Source of the DNA: Sandarakinorhabdus sp.
GTDB taxonomy: Bacteria; Pseudomonadota; Alphaproteobacteria; Sphingomonadales; Sphingomonadaceae
Assembly (NCBI GenBank): GCA_020693225.1
Contig: JAIMJL010000017.1
Location: 1 to 39,310, forward strand
DNA: 39,310 nt
Reading direction: 5' to 3'
The translations under genes and the position numbers were made by a program. The notes beneath the pieces were generated by a model that did not search any database, was not told where the DNA came from, and worked only from the letters and a program-made list of their open reading frames with translations. Below are positions 8,064 through 16,152 of the stretch, one piece after another. The stretch's first letter is position 1; each line of letters starts with the position of its first letter.

Positions 8064-8807
8064 ATGGATCGGCTGATCTATACCGCCCTCACCGGGCTGC
8101 AGCGCAACCAGGAAGCGCAGGCAGTTACCGCGCACAATCTGGCCAATGCGCAAACGCCGGGTTTCCGCCGCGAAATGGCAGCGCTGTCCAGCGGCAGGCT
8201 GGATACGGCCGGCGGCAGCGGCGCGCTTTCAACCCGCGTTCAAAGTGGCGGCGAATCCCCGCATGATCTGCTGCGCGCCGGAACCGTGGAAGCCACCGCC
8301 AATCCGCTCGATATTGCCATGGACGGCGGCGCCTGGCTGGCGGTTGCGGATGCCACCGGAGCCGAGGCGCTCACCCGGCGCGGCGATCTGCGGCTGGATG
8401 CCGATGGCCGCCTGACCACCGGAGACGGACATGCCGTGATGAGCGAGGGAGGACCCATCCAGATTGCGGCCGGATTTGCCGAACTCCGCATCGCCCGCAA
8501 CGGGGCCATCGAAACGCGGGCCAATGATCAGAGCCCGTTCGTGGAAGTCTCCCGCCTGAAGCTGGTTTCCCCCGATCCCGCCACCCTCCGCCGCGAACGT
8601 GACGGCCTGTTTCGCGCGGCGGACGGTCAACAGGCCGACCTGCTGGCCACCGTGACCACCAGCGCGCTGGAAAAGAGCAATGTCGATCCCAATGCCAGTC
8701 TGGTCGAGCTGATCGAGCAATCACGCGCCTATGAAATGCAAACCAAGCTGATCGCCGCCGCCCGCGAGATGGACGAAGGCACCGCCTCGCTCATGCGGGT
8801 GCAATAG
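8064..8807 (+). CDS. flgF: FlgF, flagellar proximal rod protein
   Basis: Rod protein between FlgC and FlgG. 247 residues, as in E. coli (251). It starts MDRLIYTALTGLQRNQEAQA, with the family motif TAHNLANAQTPGFRREMAAL, the middle LDIAMDGGAWLAV, and the C-terminal LEKSNVDPNASLVELIEQS. The ATG lies 1 nt after the flgE TAA. It is told apart from FlgG by the MDRLIY start and its position in the operon. Confidence 0.93.
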   Translation: MDRLIYTALTGLQRNQEAQAVTAHNLANAQTPGFRREMAALSSGRLDTAGGSGALSTRVQSGGESPHDLLRAGTVEATANPLDIAMDGGAWLAVADATGAEALTRRGDLRLDADGRLTTGDGHAVMSEGGPIQIAAGFAELRIARNGAIETRANDQSPFVEVSRLKLVSPDPATLRRERDGLFRAADGQQADLLATVTTSALEKSNVDPNASLVELIEQSRAYEMQTKLIAAAREMDEGTASLMRVQ

Positions 8808-8817
8808 GAGAACACCC

Positions 8818-9603
8818 ATGCCAAGCGCCATGCACATTGCCCGATCGGGATTGGAAGCGCTGGATGCGCGCCTGCGCACCATCTCCAACAATCTCGCCAA
8901 CGCCAATACGGTGGGCTTCAAGCGCGACCGGGTAGCCTTTGAAACCCTGCTATATCAAACCACGCGGCCGGCCGGTGCGCCAGCCGGGGCTGACGCCAAA
9001 TTCGGCATGGGGCTTTCCACCGGGGCGGGGGTCCGCCTGGCCGGCAACGAGCGCGTGCATTCGCAAGGCGGCTTTACCGTTACAGACAATGCGCTGGATT
9101 TTGCGATCGACGGCGAAGGCCTGTTTGAAGTGACCCTGCCCGATGGCCGCGCCGCCTACACCCGCGCCGGGGCCTTTACCCGCGATGGTGAAGGGCGGAT
9201 CGTGACGCCGCAAGGCCACCCGCTGGCGCCGGGCATCCAGATTCCGGAAGGCGCCACCGCCATCACCATCGGCAGCGACGGCACGATGTCGGCGATGCTG
9301 CCCGGCGAGACTGCCCCCACCGATCTCGGGCGATTGACGCTGGCCGGCTTCATCAACCCGGGCGGGCTGGAGCCGATCGGCGAGAATCTGTTTCTCGAGT
9401 CCGCAGCGTCTGGTGCGCCGCAACAGGGCAATCCGGCCGAAAATGGCCTCGGGCGTATCCGGCAGGGTGCGCTGGAAGCATCCAATGTTTCGGCGGTGCA
9501 GGAGCTGGTGGAAATGATCGAAACCCAGCGCGCCTACGAAATCAGCTCCAAGGTGATCTCTGCGGCCGATGAAATGATGCGCTATGTCAATCAGAACATG
9601 TAA
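8818..9603 (+). CDS. flgG: FlgG, flagellar distal rod protein
   Basis: Distal rod subunit that passes through the P and L rings. 261 residues, the standard length. Motifs: LRTISNNLANANTVGFKRDR at the N-terminus, LDFAIDGEGLFEV, and LEASNVSAVQELVEMIETQR with AYEISSKVI at the C-terminus. AGGAG precedes the ATG by 7 nt. Its last 20 nt overlap the start of flgH. Confidence 0.95.
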   Translation: MPSAMHIARSGLEALDARLRTISNNLANANTVGFKRDRVAFETLLYQTTRPAGAPAGADAKFGMGLSTGAGVRLAGNERVHSQGGFTVTDNALDFAIDGEGLFEVTLPDGRAAYTRAGAFTRDGEGRIVTPQGHPLAPGIQIPEGATAITIGSDGTMSAMLPGETAPTDLGRLTLAGFINPGGLEPIGENLFLESAASGAPQQGNPAENGLGRIRQGALEASNVSAVQELVEMIETQRAYEISSKVISAADEMMRYVNQNM

Positions 9604-10252
9604 CCTGCTGGCATTGCTGCTGCTTCCGGCATGCATGGGAAGCAATCCGCTGAAAGACCGGGTTGCAGCCATCCCCCCGGCTCTGGCCCCGGAACCGGAA
9701 GTGGTGCCTGCCACCGGCAGCATCTATCTGGCATCGCTGGGCGGTGGTCGGCTGATGCTGGCGGAAGACCGCAAGGCGCGCCGGGTGGGCGATATCGTCA
9801 CCATCCTGCTGGTGGAGCGCATGCAGGCAGAGAAATCCGCCAACCAGGACAGCAGCCGCACCTCCGACCGATCGCTGACCTTGCCGGACGTGAACCCGAT
9901 CAACCTCATTCCGAACGAGCTGTTTTCCGCCGGCTCTGCGTCCAGCTTCTCGGGCACAGGGTCTGCGCGCCAATCCAATCGCCTGTCGGGCGAAGTGACT
10001 GTCACGGTCACACGCATCCTGCCGAATGGCGCCATGATGGTGGCAGGCGAGCGGCGGATGACGCTCAATCGCGGAGAGGAACATGTGCAACTCACCGGCA
10101 TCATTCGCCCGGAAGATATCGGGCCAGACAACCGGATTCTGAGCACGCGGGTCGCCGACGCGCGGCTGCGCTATGCCGGCACCGGCGAAGTGGCGCAGCA
10201 ATCCAAGCAGGGCTGGCTCACCCGCTTCTTCGACCGTGTGTCGCCCTTCTGA
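9584..10252 (+). CDS. flgH: FlgH, flagellar L-ring lipoprotein
   Basis: Outer-membrane lipoprotein forming the L ring. 222 residues. The N-terminal signal ends in LLALLLLPAC, a lipobox with Cys17 as lipidated residue (Pro at -2 is unusual but tolerated). Family regions: ASLGGGRLMLAEDRKARRVG, DIVTILLVE, GEVTVTVTRILPNGAMMVAG, and the end GWLTRFFDRVSPF with a terminal Phe. The ATG overlaps flgG by 20 nt and the stop overlaps the flgI start. Confidence 0.93.
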   Translation: MSIRTCNLLALLLLPACMGSNPLKDRVAAIPPALAPEPEVVPATGSIYLASLGGGRLMLAEDRKARRVGDIVTILLVERMQAEKSANQDSSRTSDRSLTLPDVNPINLIPNELFSAGSASSFSGTGSARQSNRLSGEVTVTVTRILPNGAMMVAGERRMTLNRGEEHVQLTGIIRPEDIGPDNRILSTRVADARLRYAGTGEVAQQSKQGWLTRFFDRVSPF

Positions 10253-11334
10253 TGCGGCTGCTTCTGCTGTTTCTGCTGCTGGCCGCCCCGGTGCACGCCG
10301 AAAGGGTAAAGGATCTGGCGCGGTTTCAAGGCGTTCGGGCCAACGCACTGGTCGGCTACGGCCTTGTCGTCGGCTTGCCCGGAACCGGCGACGACAATCT
10401 CGCCTACACCGTGCAATCGATGCGCTCGGCCACTTCGGCGCTGGGGGTGCAGCTTCCGCCCGGCATCAACCCGGCGCTGAAGAATGCCGCCGCAGTGATG
10501 ATCACCAGCGAGCTTCCCGCCTTTGCCAAGCCGGGGCAGCGGCTGGATGTCACCATTTCCGCGCTGGGTCGCGCCAAATCGCTGCGCGGAGGCACCTTGC
10601 TGCTGGCGCCGCTGAAAGGCGCGGACGGCGAAACCTATGCCATTGCCCAGGGCAATCTGAGCGTTGGCGGCTTTGGCGCGGAAGGCGCGGATGGGTCCAA
10701 GGTGGTGGTCAATACACCCACATCGGGCCGTATTCCCGGTGGCGCGATGGTGGAGCGCACCGTCGCATCGTCCTTCGGGGGCACCGATTCGCTGGTGCTG
10801 GATCTGATGGCACCCAGCTTCACCACCGCGATGACCCTGGCGCGCAGCATCAACGCCGCCGAAGGCCGGGCGATCGCCCGCGCGGTGGATGCCGTTTCCG
10901 TGCTGATCGATGCGCCTGCGGGTGCTGCGGCGCAGGTGGCGCTGGCGTCGCGGCTGGAAGAGCTGACCATCGATGTGGCGCCGCCACCGGCCCGCGTGGT
11001 GATAAATGCTCGCACCGGAACGGTCGTTATCGGGGGCAATGTCCGCATCCTTCCCGCCGCCGTGGCGCACGGCAATCTTTCCGTGAGCGTAACCGAGGAT
11101 ATCCAGGTTTCGCAGCCCAACGCCTTCAGCAAGGGCGAAACGGCGATCACCCCGCGCTCCACGGTGCAGGTTGATCAGTCGCCGGCGCGGATGGCCCTGT
11201 TTGCGCCCGGTGTGCGCTTGTCGGAAATCGTCGATGCCGTGAACGCCCTTGGGGCAGCACCGGGCGATCTTGTTGCGATACTTGAGGCGCTGAAAGAAGC
11301 GGGTGCCCTGCGCGCCGAGCTGGTGGTGATCTGA
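10252..11334 (+). CDS. flgI: FlgI, flagellar P-ring protein
   Basis: Periplasmic protein that forms the P ring in the peptidoglycan layer with help from FlgA. 360 residues including a signal peptide (MRLLLLFLLLAAPVHA). Family motifs are RVKDLARFQGVRANALVGYG, GTGDDNLAYTVQSMR, AVMITSELPAFAKPGQRLDV and GGTLLLAPLKGADG. ATG 10252 overlaps the flgH TGA; the same frame extends upstream as an accidental open frame through flgH and should not be used. Confidence 0.95.
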   Translation: MRLLLLFLLLAAPVHAERVKDLARFQGVRANALVGYGLVVGLPGTGDDNLAYTVQSMRSATSALGVQLPPGINPALKNAAAVMITSELPAFAKPGQRLDVTISALGRAKSLRGGTLLLAPLKGADGETYAIAQGNLSVGGFGAEGADGSKVVVNTPTSGRIPGGAMVERTVASSFGGTDSLVLDLMAPSFTTAMTLARSINAAEGRAIARAVDAVSVLIDAPAGAAAQVALASRLEELTIDVAPPPARVVINARTGTVVIGGNVRILPAAVAHGNLSVSVTEDIQVSQPNAFSKGETAITPRSTVQVDQSPARMALFAPGVRLSEIVDAVNALGAAPGDLVAILEALKEAGALRAELVVI

Positions 11335-11561
11335 TGCAACCCGTTTCAGTCACCCCGCCGTCGGCGGAAACCTTGCAGTTGCGCAAGGCCGGTCGCGACT
11401 TCGAAGCCCTGCTCATCGAGAAGGTGCTGCAAAGCGCCCGTCCGAAGGCCGATGGCCCGCAGGCGGACTATCGCGCCATGGCCGATCGGCGCCTCGCTGA
11501 AACGCTGGCCGCAGGCAGTCCGCTGGGGGTTGCCAGAATGCTGGAGACCAAGGCGAAATGA
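11334..11561 (+). CDS. flgJ: FlgJ-type rod-binding protein, hydrolase domain absent
   Basis: Rod-cap chaperone domain. Only 75 residues; contains the rod-binding motif LRKAGRDFEALLIEKVLQSA and ends in a helix SPLGVARMLE. The enterobacterial protein (about 313) adds a C-terminal glucosaminidase, which is missing here. Single-domain FlgJ with a separate lytic enzyme is the known alphaproteobacterial arrangement. It overlaps flgI and flgK by 1 and 4 nt. Confidence 0.88.
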   Translation: MQPVSVTPPSAETLQLRKAGRDFEALLIEKVLQSARPKADGPQADYRAMADRRLAETLAAGSPLGVARMLETKAK

Positions 11562-13414
11562 CCGATCTGCTCACGATCGCCACTTCTGGCGTAAAGGCCT
11601 ATCGGCTGGCGCTGGAGGCAGTTGCCGACAATGTTGCCAATGCGTCCACGCCCGGCCATGTGCGACGCACGACAACACTGTCGCCGGCGAGCATCAGCAC
11701 TGGCAACGGGCCGCTGGAGCTGGACCCGATCGGCGGCAATGGTGTGCGGATCACCGGCATCCAGCGCGCAGCCGATCTGCTGCGGGCCGACACGGTGCGG
11801 CGGGGCGAGGCCGATGTCGCCAGCCTGAGCGCCACGGCGCGCTGGTTGCAGACGCTCGAATCCAGCCTGAGTGGCCCGGCATCCATCGGCAAACCGATGG
11901 GTGATCTGTTTGGCGCGCTATCGGATCTCGCCAGCGATCCGACGAGTCCCGCCGCCCGCACCACCTTTCTGGCCCGAGCCGAAACCCTGGCTGATCGGTT
12001 CAACGCCAGCAGCGCCAATCTCGACCGAATCCGCGCCGATATCGGCCGCGAAGCCGACACCGAAACACGCACCCTGAATGGCCTCACCCAATCGCTTGCG
12101 TCGCTGAATGCCCAGCTTCGGCGATCGTCGGCGGGCAGCGGGGCTGCCGCTGTGCTGGCAGACGAGCGGGACCGGCTGCTGGGACAAATGGCTGGCCTGA
12201 TCCGCTTCGATGTCCGCTTCGATGCGCGCGGCATGGCGAATGTTCGGGTGCCCGACGCCGGCGGGCCCCTTTTGCTGGAGGGTGATCGGGCGCAATCGGT
12301 GCGACTCGTGCCGGGTGCTGGCGGCGGGTTTGACTTGCGGGTCGGCCCGCAGGGCGCAGACACCCCTGCCACCCTGACGGGCGGCAGTCTGAACGGTCTT
12401 TCACTGGCCGCAAAGCTGCTCGATCAGGCGCAGTTGCGGCTGGATGGGATCGCAGACCGGCTGGCCGAGGACATGAACCGGGTTCACGCGGAGGGAGTGG
12501 ATCTGAATGGAGCCGATGGCGGGGCGCTGTTTGCCACCACCATTTTCGCGATTCAGCCGCTGCGCGCCAATGGCGGAGACGCCCGCCTGTCTGCGGTGGT
12601 TGCCGACGGTACCTCTCCGGGTCCTATGGTCCTGTCTTTCGACGGAACCGCCTATACCCTGGCGCGCGAAGACCTGTCGGCCAGCGTTGCGGGCCCCCTG
12701 CCCCTCACGCTCGACGGGCTTGTAGTCGACGGTGAGGGTGCTGCGGCCAATGGCGACCGGTTTAACCTTGTCCCGCGAAAAGGCGCTGCGGGAATCGCCT
12801 TGCGGCCGATTTCGTCCGAAGACATCGCCACCGCGCCACGCTGGCTTGCGGATGCCGGGCCTTCCAACACCGGCCAGGCGACTGCGGAAGTGCGTATCGG
12901 CGCAGCCTCCGTTCCACCCGCTACTGGCCCCTTTGCCGTCACCAGCATGGCGGATGGCACCTTGGAACTGCGGGATTCGCTGGGAACGCTGCTGGCCAAC
13001 GGCGCGCCCGGCGACTGGCTGGATGGCGATGGATTTGCCGTGCGCATCGCCGGCACGCCGGATGCCGGAGACAGCTTCGCCATCGAACGAAACAGTGCGG
13101 GGAATGGCGGCAATGCGATCGCGCTCGCATTGTTTCGGCTGCAGGAGTCCGGCGGGACCAGCGGCACCTATGCCGACGCCCATGACCGGATGATAACCGG
13201 AGTTTCGGTGCCACTCTCGGAAACCCGCACCCGCGAAGACGCCGCGCGTGGCAACCGCGACGCCGCGGCAGAAGCCTATCACGAAGCATCCGGGGTCGAT
13301 CTGAACAGCGAAGCTGCCGAAATGCTGCGATTGCAGCAGGCATACCAAGCCAACGCCCGCATCATCCAGACCGCGCGCGAAACCTTCGATGCCATCCTGG
13401 CCGCCGCACAATAG
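11558..13414 (+). CDS. flgK: FlgK, hook-filament junction protein 1
   Basis: First junction protein between hook and filament. 618 residues, longer than E. coli FlgK (547). The N-terminus has the rod/hook motif EAVADNVANASTPGHVRRTT; the C-terminus has GVDLNSEAAEMLRLQQAYQA and NARIIQTARETFDAIL, both diagnostic. The extra length lies in the central part, roughly residues 280-500, predicted to be surface exposed. The ATG overlaps the flgJ stop; flgL follows after 9 nt with a GGAAAGAG site. Confidence 0.94.
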   Translation: MTDLLTIATSGVKAYRLALEAVADNVANASTPGHVRRTTTLSPASISTGNGPLELDPIGGNGVRITGIQRAADLLRADTVRRGEADVASLSATARWLQTLESSLSGPASIGKPMGDLFGALSDLASDPTSPAARTTFLARAETLADRFNASSANLDRIRADIGREADTETRTLNGLTQSLASLNAQLRRSSAGSGAAAVLADERDRLLGQMAGLIRFDVRFDARGMANVRVPDAGGPLLLEGDRAQSVRLVPGAGGGFDLRVGPQGADTPATLTGGSLNGLSLAAKLLDQAQLRLDGIADRLAEDMNRVHAEGVDLNGADGGALFATTIFAIQPLRANGGDARLSAVVADGTSPGPMVLSFDGTAYTLAREDLSASVAGPLPLTLDGLVVDGEGAAANGDRFNLVPRKGAAGIALRPISSEDIATAPRWLADAGPSNTGQATAEVRIGAASVPPATGPFAVTSMADGTLELRDSLGTLLANGAPGDWLDGDGFAVRIAGTPDAGDSFAIERNSAGNGGNAIALALFRLQESGGTSGTYADAHDRMITGVSVPLSETRTREDAARGNRDAAAEAYHEASGVDLNSEAAEMLRLQQAYQANARIIQTARETFDAILAAAQ

Positions 13415-13423
13415 GAAAGAGCC

Positions 13424-14332
13424 ATGCCTACACTCGTCAACACCCGCGCGCCGATCCCTGTTCAGGCCGAGCGCATGGCGCGGATCGAGGATCGCATGCT
13501 GCGCCTGCAAGCGCAGATCAGCAGCGGAGAGCGGTTCACCACACCATCAGAAGACCCGGCTGCGGCCAATCGTGCCGCCCTGCTCACCCGCGCGCAAGAC
13601 CGGCTGACCGCCGAACAGCGCGCGCTGGATCGCTCCACCAGCCGGCTCAACTTTGCGGAAACCGCCACAGCCACGGCCACCGATGCGCTGGTGCGTGCCC
13701 GCGAACTCACGCTGACGGCCAGCAACGGCACCGCCTCGCCCGAAGACCGGCGGGTGATCCTGGCCGAAGTGCAGGTGCTGCGTCAGCAAGTGCTGGATAG
13801 CGCCAACACCCGCGATGACAGCGGCCGCTTCCTCTTTGCCGGCAGTCGCGACGCAGGCCCGGCCTATGCTGCCGATAGCCTCGGCGCGATGCTGTGGCAG
13901 GGTTTCGGCGATGCCCCCGGCGCAGAAGCCGCCAATGTCGGAACCGCGTCCGCACCGCGCGGCCCGCAACTGTTCGGCGATGCAACCAGCGGCACCTTCG
14001 CCACCCTCGATCGCCTGGAGGCCGCCCTCGAGGAGCCCTACGCAGACCTGCGCCAGTCGGAACTGGCGGCCGTTCTGGAGGGACTGGAACAGGGGCATGA
14101 GCGATTGCTGGTTGGCCGGGCGGCCATTGGCGCCGGGCTTGCCCGGCTGGAAGGCGAAAGCAATCGCATCGCCGCCGCTCGGCTGGATGTGGCCGAAGGA
14201 CTTGCCGCCGCCAATGGCCTTGATTTCACAGCGGCCATCGTCGAGCTGCAATCGCTGCAGCTCACCTTGAGCGCCGCGCAGCAAAGCTTCGCCAGCATCT
14301 TCGAAGGCACGTTGTTCGATCGGCTTGGCTGA
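13424..14332 (+). CDS. flgL: FlgL, hook-filament junction protein 2
   Basis: Second junction protein, homologous to flagellin termini. 302 residues. The N-terminal flagellin-like region contains RMARIEDRMLRLQAQISSGE, FTTPSEDPAAANRAAL and ALDRSTSRLNFAETA; the C-terminus has FTAAIVELQSLQLTLSAAQQ. It lacks the long variable centre of the flagellin in this window. Last gene of the flgB operon. Confidence 0.93.
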   Translation: MPTLVNTRAPIPVQAERMARIEDRMLRLQAQISSGERFTTPSEDPAAANRAALLTRAQDRLTAEQRALDRSTSRLNFAETATATATDALVRARELTLTASNGTASPEDRRVILAEVQVLRQQVLDSANTRDDSGRFLFAGSRDAGPAYAADSLGAMLWQGFGDAPGAEAANVGTASAPRGPQLFGDATSGTFATLDRLEAALEEPYADLRQSELAAVLEGLEQGHERLLVGRAAIGAGLARLEGESNRIAAARLDVAEGLAAANGLDFTAAIVELQSLQLTLSAAQQSFASIFEGTLFDRLG

Positions 14333-14355
14333 CAGGCCGGCCTGATCGCGTCGGC

Positions 14356-14382
14356 TAAACCTTCCCCCCCCTGTCCCGTTAA
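14356..14382 (+). promoter_or_regulatory. Sigma-28 type promoter of motAB
   Basis: TAAACCTT, 11 nt, CCCGTTAA; matches the FliA consensus at 6/8 in each box with exact spacing. It ends 32 nt upstream of the motA ATG and lies in the only gap (82 nt) in the motility genes after flgB. It has the same architecture as the flagellin promoter at 2183-2209. Confidence 0.62.
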
Positions 14383-14414
14383 ACCCTCGACCACTATCGA
14401 GGAGCAGCCGGCAC

Positions 14415-15278
14415 ATGTTGGCGATTGTTGGAATCGTCGTGCTGTTTTTGATGGTGTTCGGCGGATTTGCCATCGCCGGAGGCAATCTCGGACCCGTTCT
14501 GCATGCGTTGCCGCACGAAATGCTGATTATCGGAGGAGCCGCCGTGGGTGCCACGATCGTGGCCAACGACATGAAGATGCTGAAGGGTATCGGCGGCGGG
14601 GTTGCCCGGGTGTTCAAGGGCAACCGCTTCCAGAAGGCAGATTTTCTGGCGGCGATCTTCCTCACCGTAAAATTGATGCGGCTGTTGAAATCCGAAGGCG
14701 CGGTTGCCGTGGAGCAACATGTGGAAACGCCCGAAAGCTCTTCCATCTGGGCGGAATATCCGCGCCTGAAGGCCGACCATTTCTTCGTGCATCTGGTTTG
14801 CGATACCTTGCGGCTGCTGGTGGTCAGCACCGGCACAGTGTCCTCTGTTGCCATCGAGGACGTGCTGGATACGGCGATCGAAACCCACCACCATGATGCA
14901 ATGAAGGCCGCCAACCAGCTGCAAACACTGGCAGATGCGCTTCCGGCGCTTGGGATTGTTGCGGCCGTGCTTGGCGTGGTGAAAACCATGGGCAGCATCG
15001 ATCAACCGCCCGCCGTGCTGGGCGCGATGATCGGCTCGGCGCTGGTGGGCACATTTCTTGGCGTTTTTCTGGCTTATGGCATGGTTGGCCCGGCCTCGGC
15101 ACGGCTCAAACAGATCGTGGAATCGGATGCCGAAATCTACCAGGTGGTGCGCCGGGTGATCCTCGCCTCGCTGCGCAACCAGCCGCAGCCCATTGTGCTG
15201 GAGCAGGCGCGCACGGCCATCAGCCCGGCCAACCAGCCGCAGTTCACCGAAGTGTTTGAAGGTCTGCGCGCCAAATGA
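14415..15278 (+). CDS. motA: MotA, proton-channel stator subunit
   Basis: Inner-membrane stator subunit; with MotB it conducts ions and applies torque to FliG. 287 residues with four membrane segments: about residues 2-22 and 33-50, then the long cytoplasmic loop, then the pair beginning LPALGIVAAVLGVVKTMG and IGSALVGTFLGVFLAYGMV. The conserved Pro of segment 3 is present. Preceded by its own sigma-28-like promoter and GAGGAGCAG ribosome site. motB follows after 10 nt. Confidence 0.94.
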   Translation: MLAIVGIVVLFLMVFGGFAIAGGNLGPVLHALPHEMLIIGGAAVGATIVANDMKMLKGIGGGVARVFKGNRFQKADFLAAIFLTVKLMRLLKSEGAVAVEQHVETPESSSIWAEYPRLKADHFFVHLVCDTLRLLVVSTGTVSSVAIEDVLDTAIETHHHDAMKAANQLQTLADALPALGIVAAVLGVVKTMGSIDQPPAVLGAMIGSALVGTFLGVFLAYGMVGPASARLKQIVESDAEIYQVVRRVILASLRNQPQPIVLEQARTAISPANQPQFTEVFEGLRAK

Positions 15279-15288
15279 AGTTCCCCAT

Positions 15289-16128
15289 ATGAACGCAATG
15301 AGCCCGCTGCCGGAGCCGGAAGTCCTCATCAAGAAGGTGAAGGCCAAAGGTCATGACGCCCATCATGGCGGCGCATGGAAAATCGCCTATGCCGATTTCG
15401 TGACGGCAATGATGGCCTTCTTTCTGCTGATGTGGCTGTTGGGCGCTACTAACGAAGACCAGCGCAAGGGCATCGCCGACTATTTCGCGCCGACTGTGAT
15501 GGAAAGCACCACTTCCGGAGGGTCCAACGGGGTGCTGGGTGGCCGATCGATCGAACAGCCAGACGGCGCCGCCCCCTATGCAAAGCGCGCCGGGATCATG
15601 CCGGTGGCGCCCTTTCAGGCTGCCAATGGCGCACGGGCACCAAAAACCTCCGACGATGGCCAGCTGCGCAAGGTGGAAAGCGAAATCCGCAAGCGGATGG
15701 AACGCGATCCGGGGCTGAAGTCGCTGCAGGGCCATTTGCGCATGGTGCAGACCAAGGAGGGCCTGCGTATCGAGCTGATCGACAAGGCAGACTATTCCAT
15801 GTTCAGCGCCGGAACCGCCGCCATGGACCCGCGCGCCGGCAAGCTTTTGCAGATTGTGGCCGATGCGATTGCCGGCACGCCGAACCGCATCGCCATCCGG
15901 GGCCACACCGACGCCCTGCCCTATTCCGGCTCACGCAGCGGCAGCCAGAACAACTGGACATTGTCCTCCGCGCGCGCAGAGGCCACAAGGCAGGCCTTGG
16001 CAGCGGCCGGTGTCGATGCCAGCCGCTTCTCCCGCCTGGAGGGCGTGGCCGAAACCGAGCCGTTCAACCCGCAAGACCCTTATGACCCGCGCAACCGCCG
16101 TATGAGCGTGACCCTGTTGCAGGGTTGA
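15289..16128 (+). CDS. motB: MotB, stator subunit with peptidoglycan-binding domain
   Basis: Anchors the stator to the cell wall and carries the proton-binding Asp. 279 residues: cytoplasmic tail, one membrane segment with the essential Asp (AYADFVTAMMAFFLLMWL, Asp36), a linker, and a C-terminal OmpA-like domain with IAIRGHTDALPYS and NNWTLSSARAEATRQAL. The Asp-Phe-Val-Thr arrangement is typical of proton-type MotB. ATG 15289 is used; a second ATG three codons later is possible. Confidence 0.93.
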   Translation: MNAMSPLPEPEVLIKKVKAKGHDAHHGGAWKIAYADFVTAMMAFFLLMWLLGATNEDQRKGIADYFAPTVMESTTSGGSNGVLGGRSIEQPDGAAPYAKRAGIMPVAPFQAANGARAPKTSDDGQLRKVESEIRKRMERDPGLKSLQGHLRMVQTKEGLRIELIDKADYSMFSAGTAAMDPRAGKLLQIVADAIAGTPNRIAIRGHTDALPYSGSRSGSQNNWTLSSARAEATRQALAAAGVDASRFSRLEGVAETEPFNPQDPYDPRNRRMSVTLLQG

Positions 16129-16152
16129 GCAACTGCCCATATCGGGTGGGCC

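Noticed and set aside
9631-10251. Upstream extension of the flgI frame through flgH
   Set aside because: FlgH is unmistakable in the other frame, and the FlgI signal peptide begins exactly at 10252.
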